Source of the DNA: Sphingomonadaceae bacterium | GTDB lineage: Bacteria; Pseudomonadota; Alphaproteobacteria; Sphingomonadales; Sphingomonadaceae | Length of the DNA stretch: 35,180 nucleotides | Assembly: GCA_020850455.1 (NCBI GenBank) | Contig: JADZEQ010000007.1 | Coordinates: 1 to 35,180 of the forward strand | Reading direction: 5' to 3' | Shown: piece by piece, positions 1-7,870 of the stretch | Position numbering within the stretch: position 1 is the stretch's first letter | Layout: the number at the start of each line of letters is the position of its first letter | Program-made: the position numbers and the translations under genes | The notes under the pieces: generated by a model | Database searches by the model: none | Told to the model about the DNA's origin: nothing | The model's input: only the letters and a program-made list of their open reading frames with translations

Positions 1-83
1 CCTGCCGTGCACCGACGCTGATCGCCCTGTTCAGGTGCCGTGAAAACGCATTGCAGCCCACGATTCATTTAACATAATGCTGG

Positions 84-148
84 AATTAATGGCGCGAATT
101 AATGGCGCGATTTTTTGGCGCGCTACATTGTCGCGCTTCAATGGGCGC
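84..148. repeat. Short 13-bp tandem repeat patch
   Basis: Two identical 13-bp units (AATTAATGGCGCG) lie at 84-96 and 97-109. A third unit at 110-122 matches at 10 of 13 positions and keeps the GGCGCG end. The 13-bp phase seems to continue, more degraded, at 123-135 and 136-148 (GTCGCG at 130, GGGCGC at 143). The patch stops just past the 3' end of the small minus-strand gene at 151. Its function is unknown; it may be a replication-slippage product. Bases 1-83 show no gene I can support. Confidence 0.7.
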
Positions 149-150
149 AT

Positions 151-357
151 TCATCGCACCGCTCCGGCTTCGGCGCGATATTTGTTCATGAAATGTTCTA
201 CACGGCATGCGACGAAATTGCCGGGCACGCGCCCCATTCTGAGGTCAAGGACGAAGCGTGGGTCGCGCACGGCTTGGCGGCCAAAGCTGGTCGCCGCCAT
301 TCCTTCTTCCCGCAGGAATTTTTCGATCCGCATCAATAATGGGCGCTCGCCGGTCAT
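151..357 (-). CDS. Small HTH-like hypothetical protein (68 aa)
   Basis: This 68-residue protein begins MTGERPLLMRIEKFL and continues with a helical stretch containing FGRQAVRDPRFV and LRMGR. The look is that of a compact XRE-like helix-turn-helix DNA-binding protein, of a kind I associate with sphingomonads; family and function are inferred, not proven. The start was chosen because an AGAGGAG ribosome binding site lies about 8 nt upstream of the ATG at 357, although the frame stays open further upstream. It is divergent from the S24 repressor at 445, sharing an 87-bp intergenic region with a perfect inverted repeat. The 3' end touches the 13-bp repeat patch. Confidence 0.6.
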   Translation of the reverse strand: MTGERPLLMRIEKFLREEGMAATSFGRQAVRDPRFVLDLRMGRVPGNFVACRVEHFMNKYRAEAGAVR

Positions 358-413
358 CGGCAATCTCCTCTGCGCTGGTGGGTCGAGCCGATTCGCCCGA
401 TGGCGTAGGAGTG

Positions 414-429
414 ATAGGAAAAATCCTAT
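414..429. promoter_or_regulatory. Perfect inverted repeat, likely repressor operator
   Basis: ATAGGA-AAAA-TCCTAT is a perfect 6-bp inverted repeat with a 4-bp A spacer, 15 bp upstream of the S24 repressor start and 56 bp from the divergent small gene. Its size and position fit a dimeric repressor site controlling both genes, most simply autoregulation by the S24 protein. The binding protein is inferred. Confidence 0.5.
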
Positions 430-444
430 TGCTATGGTAAGGCC

Positions 445-1101
445 ATGATAGCTATGGAAAATATGGATATCGCGCGGCGAAATTTGGCAGTGGCGATGGA
501 CCGCCACGGCGTCGATTGCGCGCAATTATCGCGGCTGATCGGGCGCAACCCGGCCTATATTCAGCAATATTTGCAGCGCGGCAGTCCGCGCCAATTGGCT
601 GAACGCGACCGCGCGTTGATCGCTGAATTTCTGGGCGTGACGGAGGGGGCGTTGGGTGCCCCCGCACGCGACGGGGCAAAATATGACGCCCCGGTTGCGG
701 TGCCGCGACTCGACATCGCCGCCTCTGCGGGCGGCGGCGGTTTTGCAGGGGGGGAGGCGCCGGTTGCCCATTTCGGTTTTGACCGTGACTGGCTGCGCCA
801 ATTGGGTGTGCGCGCGGGTGCATTGTCCTTGCTGCGCGTGCGCGGCGATTCGATGGCGCCGACGCTGGACGATGGCGATGATATTTTGATCGACGGTGAT
901 GATGGGGCTGGGCGGCTGCGTGACGGCATTTATGTGTTGCGCCGCGACGATAGCTTGCTCGTCAAACGATTGGCGCTGCGCGGCGGCGGCCGGATTGCCA
1001 TCTTAAGCGACAACCCCGCCTATCCGGATGAAGGCGGGGTTGCGCTGAACGATGTGGTGCTGATCGGCCGGGTGGTCTGGGCCGGTCGGCGTCTCAATTA
1101 G
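445..1101 (+). CDS. LexA-like S24 family transcriptional repressor
   Basis: A 218-aa protein with an N-terminal helix-turn-helix (about residues 10-65, with the motif SRLIGRNPAYIQQYLQRG) and a C-terminal S24 peptidase-like domain (about 85-215). The expected Ser/Lys dyad is visible: Ser136 in GDSMAPTLDDGD and Lys174 in LLVKRLAL. I do not see a clear Ala-Gly self-cleavage site; the linker near 92-103 is Gly-rich with several candidates. Members act as stress-responsive or autoregulatory repressors. No phage genes are nearby, so it is not obviously a prophage repressor. The ATG at 445 could be replaced by the one at 454; the ribosome binding site is weak (GGTAAGG). It ends tail-to-tail with the next gene, overlapping by 4 bp. 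Confidence 0.85.
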   Translation: MIAMENMDIARRNLAVAMDRHGVDCAQLSRLIGRNPAYIQQYLQRGSPRQLAERDRALIAEFLGVTEGALGAPARDGAKYDAPVAVPRLDIAASAGGGGFAGGEAPVAHFGFDRDWLRQLGVRAGALSLLRVRGDSMAPTLDDGDDILIDGDDGAGRLRDGIYVLRRDDSLLVKRLALRGGGRIAILSDNPAYPDEGGVALNDVVLIGRVVWAGRRLN

Positions 1102-1970
1102 CGGCAGGTGCAGCGCGGGCGACGCGCCACCGGCCGCGCGGCGCGGCGGGCCGGGCGACGTGGGGCTACCCGTGCGCGCGGTGCGGCCACCGTCACCGTT
1201 TCATAGGTGGTTTCGGTTTCTTCGATGATGATCGGCTGACCGGGGATGACGATGGTCGTTGTCGCGCCGGGGGCGTAACCATAATAGCCGCTCGAATAGG
1301 CGGCATCATATCCGCCCTCATAGCGGCCATAGCTTTCGTAGCGACCATAATCACCGCCGCGATATTGCTGATAGTAACGGTCACCGCCATTGGCCCACCA
1401 GCCTTGGCATTGGCGGCGGTCTTCGCTGCGGTCGATCGCTGCACCGGCGGCTGCGCCGACAACGCCGCCGATGATGGTGCCAACGGTGCGGTCACCCCGC
1501 CCAGCGATGCGATTGCCCGCAACGCCGCCGATTACGCCGCCGAGCAGCGCGCCACCGACGCCATCGTCACGGGTGCAAAAACGGTTCCAGTCGGCGTTCG
1601 ACCATTGGTCGCGGTTTCCGCGATATTCGCCGCGATCCTCCGCATGGTGGCGGCGCATTTCACGATAGCGCGCTTCGCCATGATGGTCGCCGTCGCGCGC
1701 GTCCCCGTCATATTCGCCGCGATAGGTGCCACGATAAACCTGGCCATCGGGTGCTTCCCATTGGCCCTGCCATTCACCATTCCAGCGCCCGCGATAGTCC
1801 GATTCTGCGGGGTAACGATCCGCCGCATTTTGATAGACTTCGGCATCTTCCCCATCATTGCCATGCACAACAATGACGCGCCGTTCGCTGCGCGTTGTCG
1901 TTTGCGCGCTCACCTGTGTCGTGGCGATGACGCCCAGAGCAGCAATCCCCGCCAGCATTATCTTGCGCAT
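1098..1970 (-). CDS. Secreted glycine-zipper protein with MORN-like segment
   Basis: This 290-aa protein has a signal peptide (about residues 1-22, ending VSAQ). A Gly/Trp/Tyr-rich stretch at about 58-90 resembles MORN repeats. A glycine-zipper (2TM type) segment follows at about 137-180, with GGALLGGVIGGVAGNRIAG and a second Gly/Ala-rich arm. The C-terminal third is Tyr/Gly-rich, then very Arg/Pro-rich, ending in CTCR. Similar glycine-zipper proteins (RcnB/17-kDa antigen-like) sit in the cell envelope. The ATG at 1970 is supported by GGAGG 6 nt upstream. The 155-bp leader holds a GCAAATATT direct repeat (2026 and 2084) and short palindromes, none a convincing promoter. Exact function is unknown. 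Confidence 0.75.
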   Translation of the reverse strand: MRKIMLAGIAALGVIATTQVSAQTTTRSERRVIVVHGNDGEDAEVYQNAADRYPAESDYRGRWNGEWQGQWEAPDGQVYRGTYRGEYDGDARDGDHHGEARYREMRRHHAEDRGEYRGNRDQWSNADWNRFCTRDDGVGGALLGGVIGGVAGNRIAGRGDRTVGTIIGGVVGAAAGAAIDRSEDRRQCQGWWANGGDRYYQQYRGGDYGRYESYGRYEGGYDAAYSSGYYGYAPGATTTIVIPGQPIIIEETETTYETVTVAAPRARVAPRRPARRAARPVARRPRCTCR

Positions 1971-2126
1971 TTTTTCCTCCGCTGGCGCTGTGCGCCCGTT
2001 TGGCAACATGGTTTATAGGGCGTTAGCAAATATTCTTTGCCAAGGCGAGGCAAGGGGCCGCGCGGCCACTGTCCCATGATGGGGCAAATATTAACCGCGC
2101 GGGGGTGGCGCGGGATGGGGGAGGTT

Positions 2127-2609
2127 TCAGCCCAAACGGCGGGCGATACGCGCTGCCAGCGCCTCCGCCCCCGCTTGGTCGGCGGCGGAAAAACGGCCGG
2201 GTGAGGGGCTGTCGATGTCGATAACGCCAATCAGCCGGTCGCCATCGATGATCGGCACGACCAATTCGCTGCGGCTCGCTGCATCGCAGGCGATATGGCC
2301 GGGAAAGTCATGAACGTCGGTGACGCATTGGCTGCGCCGGCTGGCCGCCGCCGCGCCGCAGACGCCCTTGCCGATCGGGATGCGGATGCACGCCGCCTTG
2401 CCCTGAAAGGGGCCGAGCACCAGTTCCTGCCCGTCAAAGCGGTAAAAGCCCGCCCAATTTATATCGTTAAGCGCCTGCCATAATATCGCGGCGATATTGG
2501 CCATATTGGCCACGGCATCAGGCTCATCAGCGGTAATTGCATCGGCGGCGTCGGCAATCTCGGCCCATAGTTGTGCGGGGTCATCATTGGCAAAGGCGAG
2601 ATCGAACAT
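2127..2609 (-). CDS. Free methionine-(R)-sulfoxide reductase (GAF domain)
   Basis: At 160 aa this is a single GAF domain, the usual size for fRMsr. It reduces free methionine-R-sulfoxide in the cytoplasm using thioredoxin. The diagnostic cysteines are all present: Cys74 (KAACIRI), Cys84 (GKGVCG) and Cys108 (GHIACDAAS), with WAGFYR at 52-57 and VIDIDSP near 129-135. The ATG at 2609 gives the family-typical N-terminus; a GTG at 2654 in the same frame would overlap arfB by 26 bp and looks less likely. No strong ribosome binding site is visible. It is the last gene of a minus-strand run that also holds wrbA and a pirin. Confidence 0.9.
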   Translation of the reverse strand: MFDLAFANDDPAQLWAEIADAADAITADEPDAVANMANIAAILWQALNDINWAGFYRFDGQELVLGPFQGKAACIRIPIGKGVCGAAAASRRSQCVTDVHDFPGHIACDAASRSELVVPIIDGDRLIGVIDIDSPSPGRFSAADQAGAEALAARIARRLG

Positions 2610-2628
2610 AGGCGCGGGTGTAGCGGCG

Positions 2629-3045
2629 CTAACCGTCCGTGGAAACCCGCCCACGCGTTGATTTTACCGCGCCGCGCGCTTTCTTGGCATCGACCCGCCG
2701 CGCCTTTGCCGCCTTGCCGGGCCGGGTGGCAATACGCCGCGCGGGGCGTTCATGCGCCCGCGCGAGGAGCGCGGCGGCGCGTTCGCGTGCGTCGATCCGG
2801 TTGGCTTCCTGACTGCGAAATCGTGAAGCGGTGATGACCAACTCCCCCCATTGGGTGAGCCGCGTTCCCGCCAGCGTGCGTAGCCGCGCCAGCACTGCAT
2901 CGGGCAAGCAGAGCGTGGCCACATCAACCCTTAACTGGCAGGCTGTGGCCACCTTGTTGACGTGCTGTCCGCCAGGGCCACCGGCGGTCAAAAATCTCTC
3001 GCTTATCGCCGATTCGGGAATGAGCCAGAGCGGGCGATCAGCCAT
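2629..3045 (-). CDS. Alternative ribosome-rescue factor ArfB
   Basis: This 138-aa protein carries the class-I release factor GGQ motif (residues 25-27 in GGPGGQHVNK) and a lysine/arginine-rich C-terminal tail (about 100-135). Together these are the signature of ArfB/YaeJ, which enters the empty mRNA channel of stalled ribosomes and hydrolyses the peptidyl-tRNA. It is too short to be RF1 or RF2. The ATG at 3045 overlaps the 3' end of the pseudouridine synthase by 8 bp, suggesting translational coupling; a TTG at 3057 is the only upstream alternative. Confidence 0.92.
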   Translation of the reverse strand: MADRPLWLIPESAISERFLTAGGPGGQHVNKVATACQLRVDVATLCLPDAVLARLRTLAGTRLTQWGELVITASRFRSQEANRIDARERAAALLARAHERPARRIATRPGKAAKARRVDAKKARGAVKSTRGRVSTDG

Positions 3046-3709
3046 TGGGATCACCAAAGCCGAATGCGGCGAAACGCTCGGGCAAGGGGGCGTGCGCTAC
3101 AATCGCTTCCTTGGTTGTGCGCGGCAGGCTGATCGATGCGGCATGTAGCATCATCCCGCGCGGATCGCCTTTGCCATAAACAGCATCGCCAACAATCGGC
3201 AGGCCAAGCCCGCTGGCCAGGTGGACGCGCAATTGGTGGGTGCGGCCTGTTTCAGGGGTCAGCGCAAGGAGGCTGTATCCCCCCCGGCTTTCGACCAAGC
3301 GCCAATGCGTCACACTCCCCTTGCCATGTTGGTCGGGGACGATGCGCCAGCCCATTTGCGCGCTCGATTTCTTGCCAAGCGGCATGTCGATGCACCCCTC
3401 CGCCGCATCAGGCTGCCCGGCAACGATGGCATAATAAAGTTTTTCCACCCGCCCCTCTGCAAAGGCGCGCGACAGGCGGCGGTGGGCCTTGATGGATCGG
3501 GCAAGGATCAGGCAGCCGGATGTGTCGCGGTCAAGCCGGTGGATGGGGGCGGGGATTTCTGCATAGCCCATCATCCACGCCTCCGCGCGCGCGGTAACGC
3601 TGTCGCTGCCATCGCGCGGCGGGTCGACCGCCAAGCCCATCGGCTTGTCGATGACCAGCGCCTCGCTGTCGCGAAATAATAAGGGGAGGGGCTTGGCGAT
3701 ATTTCCCAT
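3038..3709 (-). CDS. RluA-family pseudouridine synthase
   Basis: A 223-aa protein with the catalytic RluA motif HRLDRDTSG (catalytic Asp60) and the later ETGRTHQLRVHL motif. It isomerises uridine to pseudouridine in structured RNA. It has no N-terminal S4 RNA-binding domain, so it belongs to the short RluA/TruC-like group; the exact target (23S rRNA or tRNA) cannot be read from sequence. The frame remains open to 3928, but residues before Met at 3709 are low complexity and run antisense into wrbA, so 3709 was chosen. No obvious ribosome binding site is seen. It follows wrbA by 49 nt and overlaps arfB. Confidence 0.88.
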   Translation of the reverse strand: MGNIAKPLPLLFRDSEALVIDKPMGLAVDPPRDGSDSVTARAEAWMMGYAEIPAPIHRLDRDTSGCLILARSIKAHRRLSRAFAEGRVEKLYYAIVAGQPDAAEGCIDMPLGKKSSAQMGWRIVPDQHGKGSVTHWRLVESRGGYSLLALTPETGRTHQLRVHLASGLGLPIVGDAVYGKGDPRGMMLHAASISLPRTTKEAIVAHAPLPERFAAFGFGDPNG

Positions 3710-3758
3710 CGCCGCGCCATAACCGATGCGCACGGCGATGGGAAATGCGCTGCCGCGA

Positions 3759-4358
3759 TCAGGCGAGCAGCTTGGCCGATGTCCGGGCGACCTTTTCGCC
3801 CAGATAGTGCGCGCCGGCCAATTCATCGGCACTCGGGCGGCGGCTGCCATCGCCATCGGCGATGGTTGTCGCCCCATAGGGTGCGCCGCCGCGCACTTCA
3901 TCGACCCCTGACTGACCGGCATGGCCATAATCCAGCCCGACGATGGTCATACCAAAATGCAACAAATTGGTGATGATGTTGAACAAGGTGGTTTCCTGCC
4001 CGCCATGCTGGGTGGCGGTGCTGGTAAAGGCCGCACCCACCCGACCGGTAAGCGCGCCGCTCAACCAAAGTTTACCCGCGCCATCCCAAAATGCCGCCAT
4101 CTGCCCGGCGATCCGCCCAAAGCGCGTGGGGGAACCGACGATGAAGCCGTCATAATCGGTGAGCTCGGCAACGCTGGCGATGTCGTGCGCTTCGTTGACC
4201 TTGAAATGTGCCGCCGCCACCACCGCGTCGGACACGGTTTCGGGGACGCGGCGGATGGTCGGTTCGCCGCCGCCTGCGCGTACGCCCTTAGCCAATGCTT
4301 CGGCCATTTCGGCGAGATGGCCATAGCTCGAATAGTAGAGGATCAATATTTTTGGCAT
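3759..4358 (-). CDS. NAD(P)H:quinone oxidoreductase WrbA
   Basis: This 199-aa flavodoxin-like protein has the FMN phosphate-binding segment near the N-terminus ([16 protein letters not shown]) and the WrbA hallmarks [13 protein letters not shown] and [11 protein letters not shown]. WrbA is a tetrameric FMN enzyme that reduces quinones by two electrons, avoiding semiquinone radicals. The length is normal (about 200). An AAGGA ribosome binding site precedes the ATG. It lies 24 nt downstream of the pirin gene and is probably co-transcribed with it under the divergent LysR regulator, a combination expected for a quinone or electrophile stress response. Confidence 0.95.
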   Translation of the reverse strand: MPKILILYYSSYGHLAEMAEALAKGVRAGGGEPTIRRVPETVSDAVVAAAHFKVNEAHDIASVAELTDYDGFIVGSPTRFGRIAGQMAAFWDGAGKLWLSGALTGRVGAAFTSTATQHGGQETTLFNIITNLLHFGMTIVGLDYGHAGQSGVDEVRGGAPYGATTIADGDGSRRPSADELAGAHYLGEKVARTSAKLLA

Positions 4359-4382
4359 GACATATCCTTTCTATACAATGGG

Positions 4383-5084
4383 TTATCGTGTTTCGACGAG
4401 GATGATTTGCGCATCGTCCAGCGCTTCGATGCGGATTGTGGGATGATCTTTGATGGCGATGCCGTCGCGGGGCTGTGCCGCCACCCCATCGACGCAAATG
4501 CGTCCATCGATGGCGACAAGATAGGCATGACGTCCGGCACCCAGTTGATGTTCGATAATCTCACCAGCGGCGACCCGCGCACCAATTACGCGCGCATCGG
4601 CGCGTAGCGACAGGGCATCCGCGCTGTCCCCGGCCATCCCGCTGGCGAGGGTGACAAAGCCGCTACCAGCGACAAGGTTGGAAAACTGCCGCTGCTCCCA
4701 GCCCGCCGGGCCGCCCCGGGCATCGGGCAAAATCCAGATCTGAAACAGGCGCGTTTCTGCCCCCTCGCGGTTCATCTCACTATGGGTGATGCCGGTGCCG
4801 GCGTGCATAACCTGCACTTCGCCAGCGCCAATGCGCCCGTCATTGCCGAGCGAATCGCGGTGCGAAATCGCCCCGGCATGAACAAAGGTGATGATTTCCA
4901 TGTCGGCGTGCGGGTGCGGGGCAAAGCCGCTGTGGGCGGCGATACTGTCATCATTCCATACACGCAGCGCTCCCCAGTGGAGGCGCGCCGGGTCATGATA
5001 GGCACCAAAGCTGAAATGATGTGCCGCCTTGAGCCAGCCGTGGTCAGCATGGCCGAGCGATGTAAAGGGACGATGGTCAATCAT
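4383..5084 (-). CDS. Pirin family protein (YhhW/YhaK type)
   Basis: A 233-aa bicupin. The metal-binding residues of the YhhW/pirin family are at the expected positions: His57 and His59 (HPHADMEIITFV), His101 and Glu103 (HSEMN). YhhW has quercetin 2,3-dioxygenase activity in vitro, but physiological substrates are usually unknown. It is the first gene of the pirin-wrbA unit and is divergent from a LysR gene 118 bp away, with an inverted repeat between. The arrangement recalls E. coli yhaJ (LysR) and yhaK (pirin), implicated in quinone or aromatic sensing. Confidence 0.93.
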   Translation of the reverse strand: MIDHRPFTSLGHADHGWLKAAHHFSFGAYHDPARLHWGALRVWNDDSIAAHSGFAPHPHADMEIITFVHAGAISHRDSLGNDGRIGAGEVQVMHAGTGITHSEMNREGAETRLFQIWILPDARGGPAGWEQRQFSNLVAGSGFVTLASGMAGDSADALSLRADARVIGARVAAGEIIEHQLGAGRHAYLVAIDGRICVDGVAAQPRDGIAIKDHPTIRIEALDDAQIILVETR

Positions 5085-5167
5085 ATATAATTCCTTGGCG
5101 GCGCGACTTTATGCCGTGCCGATGGGGGCATTATGTGGCTTGGCAATCGTTTCTGAAATAACCTATC

Positions 5168-5186
5168 TGGAAATATATTGTTTCCA
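5168..5186. promoter_or_regulatory. LysR-type operator candidate between pirin and LysR genes
   Basis: TGGAAA-TATATTG-TTTCCA is a perfect 6-bp inverted repeat with a 7-bp AT-rich centre, in the 118-bp divergent intergenic region and 16 bp before the LysR ATG. A further TGGAA half-site is at 5199-5203. The symmetry fits a LysR-type recognition site used for autoregulation and for control of pirin-wrbA. Binding is inferred from position. Confidence 0.5.
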
Positions 5187-5202
5187 ATACTAAACAGTTG
5201 GA

Positions 5203-6159
5203 ATGACGATTCCCGATTTTGAAGGCTGGTCCTATTTCTCAGCAGTGGCCGAACATGGCGGCTTCCGTGCCGCTGCGGCGGCGCTCGGCCTGTCACCGGC
5301 GACTGTGACCAAGGGGGTGGCGCGGTTGGAGGCGCGGATCGGCATGGCCCTCTTCTATCGCACGTCGCGCCAGATCAGCCTGACCTTGGCGGGGGAGGCG
5401 TTGGTCGAACAGGCCCGTGCGATGGTCGCCGCCGGGGTGGCGGCGCAAGAAATGGCGATGGAGGATGCGCGCACTTTGTCCGGCCCCATTCGGCTTACCG
5501 CGCCCTTGTCATTGGGGATGACCTGTCTGGCGGTTCCACTGTCCGATTTTCTGGCGACCCATCGTGCGGTCGACATCGACCTTATCCTTACCGATGCGCG
5601 TGCTGATCTGGTTGCCGATGGTATCGACATTGCGCTGCGCATCGCCGCGCATGTTGATTCCAGCCTGCGCAGTCAGACGATCGCGCCGGTTACGCTCCAG
5701 ATGGTTGCCGCCCCCGATTATCTGGCGCGCCATGGCACACCAACGCATCCTCGTGAATTGGCCAGCGATTTGGCACGCGAATTGGCGCACGAATTGACCG
5801 GCGACCATGGTGCGCACCGCGTGCTCGGCTATGGGCATGCGCGGCGTGACACGCCGATCACCCTCTCCCACCCGACGCATGGCACCCATGTCGTCCAACC
5901 CAACGGCCCGCTGCACACCAATAATGGGGAGGCGATGTTACCGCTGCTGCGTGCAGGACTGGCCATCGGCCAATTACCCTTGTTCCTGATCCGCGATGAT
6001 TTGGCGCGCGGCACATTGGTGCAAATATTACCCGAATGGCAGAGCGTGCCGATGACATTGCGCCTGTTGACCCCACCGTCACGCCTGCGCCCGGCGCGGG
6101 TGCGTGCGCTGTCAGCGCACCTGATTGCGGCGCTAAAAGGGCATCCGATGCTCGGTTAA
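5203..6159 (+). CDS. LysR-family transcriptional regulator
   Basis: This 318-aa protein has a winged helix-turn-helix at residues 1-62 (FRAAAAALGLSPATVTKGVARLE) and a LysR substrate-binding domain from about residue 90. It most resembles the CrgA/YhaJ-like group that regulates adjacent redox genes. It is divergent from pirin-wrbA, and the 19-bp inverted repeat just upstream makes that unit its likely target. The effector is unknown. An Ala/Leu/Glu-rich stretch around residues 186-200 (LARELAHEL) looks like a small in-frame duplication. Its stop is 1 nt from the stop of the convergent monooxygenase gene. Confidence 0.92.
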   Translation: MTIPDFEGWSYFSAVAEHGGFRAAAAALGLSPATVTKGVARLEARIGMALFYRTSRQISLTLAGEALVEQARAMVAAGVAAQEMAMEDARTLSGPIRLTAPLSLGMTCLAVPLSDFLATHRAVDIDLILTDARADLVADGIDIALRIAAHVDSSLRSQTIAPVTLQMVAAPDYLARHGTPTHPRELASDLARELAHELTGDHGAHRVLGYGHARRDTPITLSHPTHGTHVVQPNGPLHTNNGEAMLPLLRAGLAIGQLPLFLIRDDLARGTLVQILPEWQSVPMTLRLLTPPSRLRPARVRALSAHLIAALKGHPMLG

Positions 6160-6160
6160 A

Positions 6161-7717
6161 TCATTCCGCCGCAATAGCCTCTGGCGGCGCGCTGTCATTG
6201 GCAGCGCCCGTGCCGGCATGGGTGAAGGTGATGACGCCATCGGCAATCGGCAATCGCGCCAAATCTGCCTTGTCCTGTCGATAATCCTGATTGAGTCGCC
6301 ATGGCAAATGGTGCGCATTGCGCGGCATCAAATGGCGTCCGCGCTGGATATAGCCGGAGGAGAAGTCAAAAATATCATCTTCCTCCATCCCATGGTCTTC
6401 GGCCAGCGCAGGGGTGGCGACATTGGCGCCGATGCTGTCCATATGGTTGAGAAGCTTACAGACATATTCGGAGATGAGGTCGGCGCGCAGCGTCCAACTG
6501 GCGTTCAAATAGCCGAATACCGCTGAAAAATTCGGAATGTTGGAGAACATCGCCCCCTTGTAATAAAAATGGTTGGCAAGGGTGATCGGCGCGCCGTCCA
6601 TCGACAGCGCAATCTTGCCCGCCACCGCGAGCGAAAGGCCGGTGGCGGTGACGATGATGTCGGCATCCAAATGCCGCCCATCGCTCAGCAAGATGCCGGT
6701 TGCGTCGATCTTGTCGATATGCGCGGTCACCACCGCCGCTTTGTCGGCACGGATGGCGTTGAATAAATCGGCATCGGGGACGAGGCACAGGCGCTGGTCC
6801 CACGGTGCATAGGGCGGGGTAAAATCCGCTGCGACATATTTATCACCCAGCGCCGCACGCGTCCTTTTGGTCAGAAATGCCGCGACCTTCTCCGGGCTCT
6901 TGCGCGACCGTTTGAAGGTAATATCCTGCAACAGCACATTTTTGGTTCGCGTGATCGAATAAGCCAGCCTGTCGGGCAGGATACGGCGCAGGAAATTGGC
7001 AATGCCATCCTTGGCCGGGCGCGTTGCATACCATGTGGGCGTGCGTTGCAGCATGGTGACATGGGCCGCGCCCCCCGCCACCAAGGATGGGACGATGGTG
7101 ACCGCGGTTGCGCCCGAACCGATAACGACCACGCGCTTACCGCTATAATCCAGATCCTGCGGCCAAAATTGCGGGTGGATGATCTGTCCCGCAAAATCCG
7201 CTTTGCCCGCAATCGGCGCATCATAGGGGTTGTCATAATCATAATAGCCCGAACCCAGATAAAGCCAGCGCGCGCGAAGGGTGGACGCTTGGCCGTCCGC
7301 CCCCTCCATCGACAAATGCCAGCAGCCATCGGCCGCACGCCAATCGGCGGCCAGCACCTTGGTCCCAAAGCGGATATTTTGCCTTATCCCCCGTTCATCG
7401 ACGATGCGGTTCAGATATTCGAGGATGGATGGCCCATCGGCGATCGATTTCTCATGCCGCCAAGGTTCAAAGACAAAGCCCAGCGTGTGCATGTCGCTGT
7501 CCGAACGTATGCCGGGGTAGCGGAATAAATCCCATGTTCCGCCCAGATTTTCGCGCCGCTCGATAATCGCATATTTTTTTCCCGGGCATTTGGCGATGAG
7601 GTGTGCGGCCATGCCAATCCCCGAAATCCCCGCGCCGATGATGGCGACGTCCAATATGTCTGACAGAATATCCGGCAAAACATCCGGTGCAGATTTTGTC
7701 GCAACGACGCTGTTCAT
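6161..7717 (-). CDS. Baeyer-Villiger type flavin monooxygenase
   Basis: A 518-aa FAD/NADPH enzyme. It shows the FAD Rossmann motif GAGISG (28-33), the Baeyer-Villiger fingerprint FxGxxxHxxxWP at 175-186 (FAGQIIHPQFWP), and the NADPH Rossmann motif GSGATA at 200-205. Such enzymes insert oxygen next to a ketone or oxidise heteroatoms. Overall it looks closest to the EthA-like branch of class B monooxygenases; the substrate cannot be told. The ATG at 7717 is supported by GGAGG about 10 nt upstream and by the promoter candidate at 7775-7804. It stands alone, convergent with the LysR gene, so it is probably monocistronic. Confidence 0.92.
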   Translation of the reverse strand: MNSVVATKSAPDVLPDILSDILDVAIIGAGISGIGMAAHLIAKCPGKKYAIIERRENLGGTWDLFRYPGIRSDSDMHTLGFVFEPWRHEKSIADGPSILEYLNRIVDERGIRQNIRFGTKVLAADWRAADGCWHLSMEGADGQASTLRARWLYLGSGYYDYDNPYDAPIAGKADFAGQIIHPQFWPQDLDYSGKRVVVIGSGATAVTIVPSLVAGGAAHVTMLQRTPTWYATRPAKDGIANFLRRILPDRLAYSITRTKNVLLQDITFKRSRKSPEKVAAFLTKRTRAALGDKYVAADFTPPYAPWDQRLCLVPDADLFNAIRADKAAVVTAHIDKIDATGILLSDGRHLDADIIVTATGLSLAVAGKIALSMDGAPITLANHFYYKGAMFSNIPNFSAVFGYLNASWTLRADLISEYVCKLLNHMDSIGANVATPALAEDHGMEEDDIFDFSSGYIQRGRHLMPRNAHHLPWRLNQDYRQDKADLARLPIADGVITFTHAGTGAANDSAPPEAIAAE

Positions 7718-7774
7718 CTGAGCCCCCTCCGGCCAATGCGCCCCAAATTTTGCTCCATCCCAAGGGGCAAGGGC

Positions 7775-7804
7775 ATTATATTGGCACGCATGATGCCGCG
7801 CCAA
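7775..7804 (-). promoter_or_regulatory. Sigma-70-like promoter for the flavin monooxygenase
   Basis: On the minus strand a perfect -10 box TATAAT (7775-7780) follows TTGGCG (7799-7804) at an 18-bp spacing. Predicted transcription would start near 7768, about 50 nt before the ATG. A TTGACA lies slightly further upstream but at the wrong spacing. Confidence 0.5.
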
Positions 7805-7870
7805 GTTGTCAATTGCAACCTTTTGCCGAGGCTTGCTCAACGGCAATGCTGCGGTGCAACAAAAATGTCG

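Noticed and set aside
1..83. End of an upstream gene
   Set aside because: All frames are short and none shows a recognisable protein; too little sequence to decide.
445..1101. S24 protein as a prophage repressor
   Set aside because: No integrase, structural or lysis genes occur in the window.
2055..2089. Palindromes GGCCGCGCGGCC and CCCAT-G-ATGGG between the glycine-zipper and msrC genes
   Set aside because: No T-tract for a terminator and such GC palindromes arise easily in this base composition.
3921..4607. Plus-strand open frame of 228 codons across wrbA and pirin
   Set aside because: It runs antisense to two well-identified genes and spans their boundary.
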